Shown here: in pieces, positions 18,209 through 26,731 of the stretch
Layout: every line of letters starts with the position of its first letter
Numbering within the stretch: position 1 is the first letter of the stretch
Notes under the pieces: generated by a model
Databases searched by the model: none
Told to the model about the DNA's origin: nothing
Seen by the model: only the letters and a program-made list of their open reading frames with translations
NCBI RefSeq assembly: GCF_023073415.1
Contig: NZ_JADPJL010000001.1
Coordinates: 172,060-236,059, forward strand
Length of the DNA stretch: 64,000 nucleotides
Direction: 5' to 3'
Source: Bradyrhizobium sp. 190
GTDB taxonomy: Bacteria > Pseudomonadota > Alphaproteobacteria > Rhizobiales > Xanthobacteraceae
Translations under genes and position numbers: made by a program

Positions 18209-19333
18209 GTGACAAGTCCCGCTGACAATCGTCTTCAGGCCCGCAACGACCTGGCGTGGGCGATATCGGTCGGCGGCATCGGCGTGGTGCTGTTCGCCGC
18301 GCTGCTCGCGTTCACCTGGCACTTCGCCGCGACGCTGTTTCTGATATTTTCCGGCATCCTGCTCGGCGTCGCCCTCAACGCCATGAGCAACCTGCTCGGG
18401 CGCGTCGTGCGGCTTCCGCATGCGCTGCGGCTCACAGTGGTCTGCCTGGTGGTCGCCGGCATGCTGTCGGGCATTGTCTTTCTCGGCGGCACCACGATCG
18501 CCCAGCAGACGACGGCGCTGAGCAACACGCTCAAGTCGCAACTCGTCAACGTCAAGGGTTTTCTGGAACGGAACGGCATCGACACGAGTTTCTTCGACTT
18601 CGGCACCCTGTCCTCGCCGTCGGATGAAGCCGCGCCGGCAACCGCGACGCCGACGCCCCACGCGCTTCCCAGCGCCGGCACGATTGCGGCCAGCGGCGGC
18701 GCCATCTTCAGCCAGAGCCTGAAATTGATTCTCGGCACCGCAAGTGCGGTCGGAAACTTCTTCATCGTGCTGTTTCTGGGAATAGCCTTTGCGACCCAGC
18801 CCAGCGTCTACCGCGACGGAATGCTGTTCATGGCGCCGGCCAGACACCGCACGCGGGCGGTCGCGATCGTCGATCGGATCGGCGACACGCTGGAGCGCTG
18901 GCTGATCGCGCAGATCATCACCATGGTCGCGGTGTTTCTGGTGACCTGGATCGGGCTTTCAATCATCGGCATCCAGAGCTCGTTCATCCTGGGCATCCAG
19001 GCAGGGCTTCTCGCCTTCATCCCGACGGTCGGCGCGATCCTCGGCGGGCTGATCGTGGTGCTGGCGAGCCTCGCCTCGGGATGGATCGCGGCCCTCTCCG
19101 CCTTCATCCTGTTCCTCGGCGTGCACGCGCTGGAAAGCTACGTGCTGACCCCGATCATCCAGCGCCAGGCGCTGGATATCCCGCCGGCCACGCTGTTTGC
19201 GTTCCAGATCCTGCTCGGCGTCGTCTTCGGCATCTGGGGGCTGGCGCTCGCGCTGCCGCTGATGGCGATCGCCAAGGTGATGATCGACCATTTCAAGACG
19301 GAAGCGGTTCCTGTCGCGATCGCGGCCGGCTGA
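18209..19333 (+). CDS. AI-2E family transporter (PerM/TqsA type)
   Basis: 374-residue inner-membrane protein. The family architecture is present: transmembrane segments at the N-terminus, a variable periplasmic loop (here a Ser/Pro/Ala-rich part at about 133-170), then the cluster of helices with LGIQAGLLAFIPTVGAILGG and the C-terminal ALDIPPATLFAFQILLGVVFGIWGLA region. The start is a GTG preceded by GAGAAGGA. Family members export autoinducer-2 or small ions, but for most, including this one, the substrate is unknown. Confidence 0.85.
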   Translation: MTSPADNRLQARNDLAWAISVGGIGVVLFAALLAFTWHFAATLFLIFSGILLGVALNAMSNLLGRVVRLPHALRLTVVCLVVAGMLSGIVFLGGTTIAQQTTALSNTLKSQLVNVKGFLERNGIDTSFFDFGTLSSPSDEAAPATATPTPHALPSAGTIAASGGAIFSQSLKLILGTASAVGNFFIVLFLGIAFATQPSVYRDGMLFMAPARHRTRAVAIVDRIGDTLERWLIAQIITMVAVFLVTWIGLSIIGIQSSFILGIQAGLLAFIPTVGAILGGLIVVLASLASGWIAALSAFILFLGVHALESYVLTPIIQRQALDIPPATLFAFQILLGVVFGIWGLALALPLMAIAKVMIDHFKTEAVPVAIAAG

Positions 19334-19338
19334 TGGCT

Positions 19339-19641
19339 TCAGCCTGCCGTGGTGAGCACCGTCTCGGTATGTTCGACCTCGGGAGGCGCGGCAAAATACT
19401 GCCCGACCAGCGCGCGCCAGGCAGTGAAATCTTCCGAGCCGCGGAAATCCACGGTGTGGTTTTCCAGCGTCTCCCACTGAGCCATCAGCCGGTAACGCTG
19501 CGGCTTCTCGATCGACTTGTGTAGCTCAAAGCCCTTGCCACCCTTGGCGCGCAGGAACAGCGGACGCGCCTTGGCGACGGCGGCCTCAAAATCCTTCTCG
19601 GTGCCGGGCTTGACGTCGATCTGTGCGATTTCGGTGATCAT
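19339..19641 (-). CDS. Antibiotic biosynthesis monooxygenase (ABM) domain protein
   Basis: A 100-residue ferredoxin-like (dimeric alpha/beta barrel) protein. It begins MITEIAQIDVKPGTE, has KGFELHKSIEKP in the middle, and the second strand block YRLMAQWETLENHT. Relatives include quinol oxygenases, heme-degrading enzymes and uncharacterised stress proteins. No heme-binding residues can be assigned with confidence. The ribosome site GAGGAGG is strong. It converges on the AI-2E transporter gene with only 5 nt between them. Confidence 0.85.
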   Translation of the reverse strand: MITEIAQIDVKPGTEKDFEAAVAKARPLFLRAKGGKGFELHKSIEKPQRYRLMAQWETLENHTVDFRGSEDFTAWRALVGQYFAAPPEVEHTETVLTTAG

Positions 19642-19850
19642 CTGGGATGTGCCTCCTCATGAGAACTGGCGTGTCTAACCCGGCCGCCAAAAAAGCAAAA
19701 GGCAGATGCAGCGCCTATGCGTTGCTGCGACGCACGCTGTGCGACGAGCATGAGGAAATCGCGCGCGTGACATGCTCTCGCCTCAACCCTGGTTTGGTGT
19801 AGGCTCGCGCCAAACGACGAGCGGCAAGCTCGCAGCCAGGGAGAGAAATC

Positions 19851-22001
19851 ATGAACCTCAATCGGATCCTGTTCTCCTTCATCCTGGCTGCGGCGGCGGG
19901 CGCGCTCACCTTGGCGGCGCCATCGCGCGCCCAGCAGCCGGCGGCGGTCGCAATCGACAATGACGACATCGGCGGCGTGGTGCTCGGACCAAACGGACCG
20001 GAGGGCGCGGTCTGGGTGATCGCGGAGACCAACGAGCTGCCGACGAAATTCACCAAGATCGTCGTCACCGACGATCAAGGGCGCTACGTGATCCCCGACC
20101 TGCCGCCGAACGTGAACTACGCCATTTGGGTCCGCGGCTACGGGCTGGTGGATTCGCCCAAGATGCGGGCCAAGCCCGGCCAGCAGGTCAATCTCACGGC
20201 GGTGCCGGCCCCGAACGAAGCCGCAGCCGCTCATTATTACTCGGCAATCTACTGGTACACGATGATGAAGATCCCGCCGGCGAAGGATTTCGGCGGGACT
20301 ACCGAGATTCCGAAGGAGATCACGCAGGATATCTGGCGCCAGCGGATGAATAATGTCGACTGCATCGGCTGCCATCAGCTTGGCCAGGAATCCACACGCA
20401 CGATCCCGGGCGCGTTCGGCGAATTCAAATCGGGCGAGGAAGCCTGGATGCGCCGCGTCTCCTCGGGCCAGACCGGGGAATGGATGGTGAACCGGCTCGC
20501 GGGCCAGCTCGGCGGCGTGCCGTTCAAGTATTTCGGCGACTGGACCGACCGGGTCGCCAAGGGAGAACTGCCGAAATCCAAACCGCCGCGGCCGGCCGGC
20601 ATCGAGCGCAATGTCGTCATCTCGTCCTGGGAATGGGCGACGGAGAAGCATTTCGTCCACGATCTGATTTCATCGGACCGGCGCAATCCGACGGTCAACG
20701 CCTACGGCCCGCTGTACGGCGCGAGCGAATACTCGTCCGACGACATGCCGATACTAGATCCGAAAACGCACAAGGTGACGTTCTCAAGGATGCCGGTCGC
20801 TGATCCCAATGCGCCGGAGTCGTTCGGCCCTCCGCTCCATGGCACGGCCGTCCTCAATCCGGCCAGCCCCTCGGCCTATTGGGGTGAAGAGAAGATCTGG
20901 AGCCAGCGGGCCAACAATCACAACAGCATGTTCGACAAGAAGGGCCGCGTGTGGTTGGCGGCGGCCGTGCGCGGCATCGAAAATCCGGCTTACTGCCGGA
21001 AGGGATCCGACCATCCGTCGGCCAAAGCCTTCCCGCTGGAGCGTTCGGGACGGCAAGTGACGGTGTTCGATCCCAAAACCCAAAAATACAGCTTCATCGA
21101 TACCTGCTTCGGCACCCATCACCCGCAGTTCGGCTACGACGCCGACGATACGCTTTGGGTCTCGGGGACCGGCCCCGTCGCCGGCTGGGTTAACACCAAA
21201 CTATGGGACGAGACCGGCGATGCCGTCAAAGCGCAGGGCTGGGCGCCGTTCGTTCTCGACACCAACGGCAACGGCAAGGTCGACGAATACACTGAGCCGG
21301 TCGTACCGGCGCAGGCGGATAAGGACATGCGGATCGCGGGCTCAGGCCCCTACGCCGTGATGCCGCATCCGACCGACGGCTCGGTCTGGTACACCGTCAA
21401 CGTGTTCGTCGGCCAACCCGGCTTCATGCGCTTCGATCCCAAGACCAAGCTGTCGGAGTTTTACGCCATTCCAAAGGAAGGCATCGGCGTTCGCGGCGGT
21501 GACATCGACAAGGACGGCGTGCTCTGGGGCTCGGGCTCGAACGGCAGCCTGATCCGCTTCGATCGCAGCAAATGCAAGAACCCGCTGAACGGGCCGAACG
21601 CCACCGGCAACCACTGCCCGGAGGGCTTCTCCTACTTCAAATATCCAGGCCCCGGCTTCGAAGGCTTCGAGAATTCCAGCGCCGAGGCGAGCTACTACAC
21701 CTGGGTCGATCACCACAATACGATCGGCCTCGGCGAGAACATTCCGATCTCCACCGCCAACCTGAACGACGGCTTCGTTGCGTTGAAAGACGGGCAGATG
21801 GTGATGCTGCGCATTCCCTATCCGCTCGGCTTCTTCGCCAAGGGCCTCGACGGGCGAATTGACGATCCGGGCGCAGGCTGGAAAGGCCGGGGGCTGTGGA
21901 GTTCAAGCGGTGATCGCACACCCTGGTTGATGGAAGGCGGCAAAGGCTCAAAGCCGCGGGCGGTGCATATTCAGGTGCGACCGGATCCGTTGGCGAAGTG
22001 A
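19851..22001 (+). CDS. Large secreted protein: carboxypeptidase-regulatory-like domain, CxxCH motif and propeller-like repeats
   Basis: 716 residues. A Sec signal peptide ends at about residue 28 (PSRAQ). Residues 38-118 look like a carboxypeptidase regulatory-like beta-sandwich (GGVVLGPNGPEGAVWVIAET, DDQGRYVIPDLP). A heme c attachment motif, Cys171-Ile-Gly-Cys174-His175, follows in the segment VDCIGCHQLG. The rest has repeated FDPKT and DKDG(V)LW units, as in virginiamycin-B-lyase-type beta-propellers. A periplasmic heme-bearing binding or redox protein is plausible, but the substrate is unknown. Alone it has no cytochrome maturation or oxidase partner next to it. Confidence 0.7.
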   Translation: MNLNRILFSFILAAAAGALTLAAPSRAQQPAAVAIDNDDIGGVVLGPNGPEGAVWVIAETNELPTKFTKIVVTDDQGRYVIPDLPPNVNYAIWVRGYGLVDSPKMRAKPGQQVNLTAVPAPNEAAAAHYYSAIYWYTMMKIPPAKDFGGTTEIPKEITQDIWRQRMNNVDCIGCHQLGQESTRTIPGAFGEFKSGEEAWMRRVSSGQTGEWMVNRLAGQLGGVPFKYFGDWTDRVAKGELPKSKPPRPAGIERNVVISSWEWATEKHFVHDLISSDRRNPTVNAYGPLYGASEYSSDDMPILDPKTHKVTFSRMPVADPNAPESFGPPLHGTAVLNPASPSAYWGEEKIWSQRANNHNSMFDKKGRVWLAAAVRGIENPAYCRKGSDHPSAKAFPLERSGRQVTVFDPKTQKYSFIDTCFGTHHPQFGYDADDTLWVSGTGPVAGWVNTKLWDETGDAVKAQGWAPFVLDTNGNGKVDEYTEPVVPAQADKDMRIAGSGPYAVMPHPTDGSVWYTVNVFVGQPGFMRFDPKTKLSEFYAIPKEGIGVRGGDIDKDGVLWGSGSNGSLIRFDRSKCKNPLNGPNATGNHCPEGFSYFKYPGPGFEGFENSSAEASYYTWVDHHNTIGLGENIPISTANLNDGFVALKDGQMVMLRIPYPLGFFAKGLDGRIDDPGAGWKGRGLWSSSGDRTPWLMEGGKGSKPRAVHIQVRPDPLAK

Positions 22002-22004
22002 GGA

Positions 22005-22244
22005 TCAGCGGCTAAACAGCAGCACCGTGCCGGCAATCATCAGCGCGCAGCCGATGAATAGGATGGCAGGCCAGCGCATTCTGCGCTGATCATAACGCCC
22101 CTGCGCACGACGCTCCGTGATGAGCGCCATCTCGAATTCTTCCGAGGTCGAGAACATGCAGCCAAAACCGCCGCGGGCCGAGGCTGCCGCCGCTTCGAGC
22201 GACATCAGGGCGGATTGCGAATTTCGTCTGCGAGGTGAATCCAT
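22005..22244 (-). CDS. Small hypothetical protein with C-terminal membrane anchor
   Basis: 79 residues. It has a soluble N-terminal part of mixed composition, then basic RRAQGRYDQRRMR followed by one transmembrane helix (about residues 58-77, WPAILFIGCALMIAGTVLLF). No family is recognised. The ribosome site is weak, so an internal Met (residue 14 or 29) could be the true start. It converges with the large secreted protein. Confidence 0.45.
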   Translation of the reverse strand: MDSPRRRNSQSALMSLEAAAASARGGFGCMFSTSEEFEMALITERRAQGRYDQRRMRWPAILFIGCALMIAGTVLLFSR

Positions 22245-22407
22245 GGCGCAGATGATATGGACGGAATGGTAAACGCGAGGTTACCGCGCAATCTTCCTCC
22301 GGAGACCAATTCAAAAGTATTGAATTAGCCTCCGGAGATATCGTCCTGTTTTTGCGCGATATTCCGGAAGGCCGGCGTTTTTCCTTATCCGGCCCATCCG
22401 AAGCATC

Positions 22408-23379
22408 CTAGTCCATCTTGATGTTGGCGGCTTCGATGACCTTCTTCCACCGCGCCGTCTCCGATGCGATGTAGGCAGCAAACGCTTCGGGCTCGAGCGC
22501 TACCGCAGCGGCACCGAGTTCGGCCATCTTCTGCACCGTCTCCGGCTGCTGCATGAAGGCCCGGATCTCCGTCGACAGCTTTTCGACGATCGGCTTCGGC
22601 GTCGCGGCCGGGACGAGGAAGCCGTGCCAGGCGACCGCCTCGAAGCCGGGCAGATGCTCGGCGACAGCGGGAAGATCCGGATCGAACGACGCGCGCTTGG
22701 GCGTTGCGGTCGCAATCAGCGCAAGCTTGCCGGCCTTCGCGTGCGGCAGAAGCAGCGGCACGTTGTCGAAGGCGAGGTCGATCTGGCCGCTGAGGAGATC
22801 CGTCACCATCGGGCTCGAACCCTTGTAGGGCACATGCACCATCTTGGTGCCCGTCATCTGCTGGAACAACTCGCCCGCCAGATGCTGCGAGGTACCGACG
22901 CCGGCCGAACCGAACGAGACCTTGTCCGGGTTGGCCTTCAGGTAGGCGATCAGGTCCGGCACGGTCCGCGCCGCGATCTTGTCGGGGTTGACGACCAGAA
23001 CGTTGGGCACGACGCTGATCTGGGCGATCGGCTGCAGATCCTTGTCGGGCTGATAGCTGAGCTTTTGACCATACAGCGACGGGTTGATCGCAAGCGCGGA
23101 CGTGCTGGCCAGGCCCAGCGTCGTTCCGTCCGGCGCCGCCCGCGCCAGCCGCGTCACGCCGACGATGCTGCCGGCGCCGCTGACATTCTCGACCACGAAC
23201 GGCTTGCCCAGTTTCGCCTGAAGATGATTGGCCACCATGCGCGCGAAGATATCGGCGGTGCCGCCGGCGGAGAAGGGAACGATCACCGTCACCTGCCTGG
23301 AAGGATACGCATCCTCCGCTTTCAAGGGAGCCGCCCACAACAGCATCGCCGACGCAACAACAAGCCACATTGATTTCAT
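22408..23379 (-). CDS. Tripartite tricarboxylate transporter substrate-binding protein (Bug family)
   Basis: 323 residues with a signal peptide ending in PLKAED, then YPSRQVTVIVPFSAGGTADI, the classic Bug N-terminal block, and HVPYKGSSPMVTDLLSG in the middle. Such proteins bind carboxylates in the periplasm for TctAB-type carriers. No tctA/tctB gene lies here, which is common for Bug proteins. The gene is the last of the acid-sugar operon reading leftwards, so its ligand is probably that pathway's substrate. GGAGAAAACC precedes the start. Confidence 0.9.
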   Translation of the reverse strand: MKSMWLVVASAMLLWAAPLKAEDAYPSRQVTVIVPFSAGGTADIFARMVANHLQAKLGKPFVVENVSGAGSIVGVTRLARAAPDGTTLGLASTSALAINPSLYGQKLSYQPDKDLQPIAQISVVPNVLVVNPDKIAARTVPDLIAYLKANPDKVSFGSAGVGTSQHLAGELFQQMTGTKMVHVPYKGSSPMVTDLLSGQIDLAFDNVPLLLPHAKAGKLALIATATPKRASFDPDLPAVAEHLPGFEAVAWHGFLVPAATPKPIVEKLSTEIRAFMQQPETVQKMAELGAAAVALEPEAFAAYIASETARWKKVIEAANIKMD

Positions 23380-23432
23380 CTTGGTTTTCTCCGCTTCCTG
23401 TTATTAATTTTCTTCCGCGCCACTTGCAGTGG

Positions 23433-24562
23433 TTAGAACGCCGTCTCGTACATCTTGAAAATTTCGTCACGGCTCAAATCGCGCGGGTTGTTGTCGAGCA
23501 GGCGGCGAATGGCATGGGCCTCGTCCGCCATGACGCCAAGATCGTCATTGAGAACACCGAGTGCGGACAACCGCATCTCGATGCCGAGGTCGGCGCAGAA
23601 GCGATAGGTGGCATCGAACGCAGCCGCCGGAACGTTGCGCTCCGGCAGGCCGAGCGCATGCAGCACCGTGATCGTCTTTGTCGAGGCCGCCGGCATGTTG
23701 AACGCCAGCGTATGCGGGAAGATCACCGCGCAGGCGAGGCCATGCGCCACATGGTGCCGCGTGCCAAGCGGATAAGCCACGGCATGACCGGCCGTCGTAT
23801 TCACCGGGCCGAGGCAATAGCCGCCATAGAGCGACGCCAGCGAAAGACCCGCGCGCGCTTCGCGATCGCCGCCGTCGGTGACCGCGCGCCGCAGATAGCG
23901 TCCGACCAGCCGCGCGCCTTCGATCGCGTAGAGGTCGATCGAAGGATGCGCCTTGCGGCTGGTGTAGGCCTCGACGCAATGCGCCAACGCGTCGACACCA
24001 GTGGCCGCGGTGACATCGCGCGGCACGGTCATCGTGAGGTCGGGATCGACGACGGCGATATCAGCCAGCATGAAGCGGCTCTGAACCGCAAGCTTGTTAC
24101 GGCTCGCCGGATCGGTCACGAGCGCGCGGGTTCCGGCTTCGCTGCCGGTCCCTGAGGTAGTCGGAATTTGCATCAGCGCCACGCTGCGGCCTGCAACCTC
24201 TCGGCGCCCACGATGTCGGCAAAGGCCGTGTCGCCAGTGCAGAGGACGGCCACCAGCTTGGCGAGATCCATCGCGCTGCCGCCGCCGAAACCGACGATGA
24301 GGTCGGGCGCAATTTCGCGCGCCATCGCCACAGCCTTCTCAAGGTTGGGCAGATCCGGTTCGGGCTTCACGTCGCCGAATACCTTGACCGCTCCGGGCAG
24401 CGCCAACTGGTCGACGCGCCGCGCGTTGAAGGGATCCGAAATCACCAGCGGCCGCCGTGCACCGACCCGCTCCGCAAAGCGAGCCGCTGCGGCAATCGTT
24501 CCGCATCCGAACTCGACGGCGGTGGGACGAAGGATCTCGATCGGCGTGAAGGGGTTGGTCAT
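23433..24562 (-). pseudogene. Iron-containing alcohol dehydrogenase split by a frameshift
   Basis: Two consecutive frames make one group III iron ADH of about 380 residues. The first (24562 to 24173) holds the N-terminal NAD-binding half with GFGGGSAMDLAK and stops after QAAAWR. The second (from 24182) continues MQIPTTSGTGSEAGTRA and carries the metal-binding His-rich part GHAVAYPLGTRHHVAHG. Restoring one G near 24190 would join them smoothly (GRSVALMQIP). The gene lies inside the acid-sugar operon. A real mutation, or a sequencing error in an otherwise intact gene, are both possible. Confidence 0.85.
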
Positions 24563-24578
24563 TGGGCGTCTGCTCTCA

Positions 24579-25616
24579 TCACTTTGGAGCTATGGAGGTG
24601 CCGCCGGCCAGGCGTTCGGCGTAGTCGATGGCCTCGATCAGGCTGTGCTCGTTGGCAATGCCCTTGCCTGCGATGTCGAAGGCCGTGCCGTGATCGACGG
24701 AGGTGCGGATAATCGGAAGCCCGAGCGTGATGTTGACGCCCGAAAGCTCCTGCCAACGGCCGGTCGCGGGATCGACCTGGAAGCCGAGCAGTTTTACCGG
24801 AATGTGCCCCTGGTCGTGATACATCGCGACGACAGCATCGAATTGACCGGCGCGCAGCTTGACGAAGATGGTGTCGCCCGGCACCGGCCCGACGACATCG
24901 AGGCCATCATCAACTGCTTTGGCGATCGTCGGCGCCGAAACGTCGATATCCTGCCGCCCGAACAACCCGCCCTCGCCCGCATGCGGATTGAGCGCAGCGA
25001 TGGCGATCTTGGGGCGCGCGATGCCGAGCCGGCGCAACGCGTCGTCGGTGAGGTCGATCACCTGACGGAGCCGCTCCGGGGTCAATCGCTTCGGTACATC
25101 CTCCAGCGCCACATGGGTCGAGACATGGCTGACGCGCATGTTGCCATGGGCCAGCAGCATCACCGAGCCGCGCACGCCGGTGAGATGCGCCAGCATCTCG
25201 GTATGCCCGGGATAGTGGTAACCTGCCTTGTTGAGCGCCTCCTTGTTCAGTGGCGCCGTGACGATGGCCGCGGTTCGGCCGGCCTGCGTCAGCCGCACGC
25301 CCTGCTCGATCGCCTTGTATGCAAAGCGTCCACCATCAGCACTCAATACACCCGGATGGATCGGCGCGCCCTCGGCGTCGGCCTGCAGAAAACAGAGATT
25401 GGGCCAATCGGCGTCTTCGGCGTTTACCTCCGGGATGGCAACGCTGGCGCCGAGCGCGGCCTTTGCGCCGTTCAACGCGGCGCCGCTGCCGATGATCAGC
25501 AGGCGCAGGTCGCCGTTCGTGATCCTGTCCTGCAATCCGATGCAGGCCTTGACGATGATCTCCGGTCCGATCCCGGCCGGATCGCCCATGGTGATTGCCA
25601 GATGGCGAGAGGTCAT
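24579..25616 (-). CDS. pdxA2: PdxA2-like 4-phospho-acid-sugar dehydrogenase
   Basis: 345 residues of the PdxA family. It starts HLAITMGDPAGIGPEI, has the metal-binding PGHTEML (His138) and YHDQGHIPVK motifs, and ends with the FDIAGKGIANEHSLIEA block. PdxA itself oxidises 4-hydroxythreonine-4-phosphate in vitamin B6 synthesis. The adjacent DUF1537 kinase indicates the PdxA2 branch, which oxidatively decarboxylates D-threonate-4-phosphate to dihydroxyacetone phosphate. The start codon overlaps the kinase stop in ATGA, and the ribosome site AAGGAAACC is good. Confidence 0.85.
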   Translation of the reverse strand: MTSRHLAITMGDPAGIGPEIIVKACIGLQDRITNGDLRLLIIGSGAALNGAKAALGASVAIPEVNAEDADWPNLCFLQADAEGAPIHPGVLSADGGRFAYKAIEQGVRLTQAGRTAAIVTAPLNKEALNKAGYHYPGHTEMLAHLTGVRGSVMLLAHGNMRVSHVSTHVALEDVPKRLTPERLRQVIDLTDDALRRLGIARPKIAIAALNPHAGEGGLFGRQDIDVSAPTIAKAVDDGLDVVGPVPGDTIFVKLRAGQFDAVVAMYHDQGHIPVKLLGFQVDPATGRWQELSGVNITLGLPIIRTSVDHGTAFDIAGKGIANEHSLIEAIDYAERLAGGTSIAPK

Positions 25617-26731
25617 GTCGGTTTCCTTGTGTTGAGCAATTGATTGTCCTGGAGCAGATCGCGCCACAGCTCCCTTGTACCAAATGCTCCGGATTTTGAG
25701 ATCACGTCGACGCCGGCCCAGCGGCCGCCCTGCAAAATCGAGCGTGGCAACCCCGGCACGAGACGCCCGGCGACCTGCAACGCGTGCGCACCGAGCGCGA
25801 CGCAGACAGCCTTCAAGGTCTCGCCGCCCGCGACGATCAACGTGCCGGGAGGATCAAGCTCCGAGATCAGCGCGGTTATTTCACGCGCGATCCGACGTGC
25901 CGCCTCTGCGCGCGACAATCTCTCAGGTAGCGAAAATTTCACCAGCGCGACGCCGTCATCGGCAAGCTTGCGGTGCACCCGCGCCGCACCTCCAGCGTCG
26001 CCTTCGGCAAGCGCGACGGTGGCCTCGCCGCATACCTCAAGCTGCGACGCGGTGACGGTCTGATCGGACCCGAACAATCCCAGCACCGGCTTTTTCAAAT
26101 GGCGCGGCACATCGGCGCGGCTGCCGCGCGCCAGGGCACCGGCCAGTCCGCCGCTCCCGCACCACAGGACGGGCACGGCCAAGCGCCGTCCTATCTCGAC
26201 CACGCGATCGAGGTCCCGGTCGCTGTCGGCATCGAAGACCTGAACGCCGCCATGAGACAACGTATCGAGCCCGCCTTGCCAGGCGTCGATGTTCTCCGCT
26301 CTCAATTGCGCCAGCAGGTTTTCGCCGACCTGATACCAATCGCCGTCCGGCGTCCGCGCGAACTGCTGACCGTCGCGGGTGCGGCGCCCCTGATAGTCGA
26401 AGGCCGGCGCGACGACGCAGGAGCCCCAGTAGCCGCTGCGCAGGCAGGCGCCGAGTTCCGCCGCCCACTCACCGCGCAGCAGGCTGTCGACCTTTTTGTA
26501 GGCAATCGTGCCCTCGTGCAGCAGCGGCGCCAATCGCCCGACGATTTCGGCGCTCTCAGCCCTTGCGAGCTCGCGCGTGCCACTGTCGATCGCAAGGCTC
26601 GCCGACCTGTTCGTCGAGAGCGCCATCGGCCAGGTCACGTCGAAAGGCCCGCACAGCCCGACGAACTCGGCCGCGGTGTCGAGCGCACCGGTGAGGTCGT
26701 CGGCGAGAAGGCGGACGCTCGTCATCGTCAT
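25613..26731 (-). CDS. Four-carbon acid sugar kinase (DUF1537 family)
   Basis: 372 residues. The N-terminal substrate domain starts with VRLLADDLTGALDTAAEF. The C-terminal nucleotide-binding domain has TLIVAGGETLKAV and the loop SKSGAFGTREL. Members phosphorylate D-threonate, L-threonate or D-erythronate derivatives. Next to a PdxA2 homologue, D-threonate 4-kinase (DtnK) is the likeliest role. Both ends are translationally coupled: its start overlaps the stop of the upstream oxidase gene and its stop overlaps the pdxA2-like start, each through ATGA. Confidence 0.85.
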   Translation of the reverse strand: MTMTSVRLLADDLTGALDTAAEFVGLCGPFDVTWPMALSTNRSASLAIDSGTRELARAESAEIVGRLAPLLHEGTIAYKKVDSLLRGEWAAELGACLRSGYWGSCVVAPAFDYQGRRTRDGQQFARTPDGDWYQVGENLLAQLRAENIDAWQGGLDTLSHGGVQVFDADSDRDLDRVVEIGRRLAVPVLWCGSGGLAGALARGSRADVPRHLKKPVLGLFGSDQTVTASQLEVCGEATVALAEGDAGGAARVHRKLADDGVALVKFSLPERLSRAEAARRIAREITALISELDPPGTLIVAGGETLKAVCVALGAHALQVAGRLVPGLPRSILQGGRWAGVDVISKSGAFGTRELWRDLLQDNQLLNTRKPT

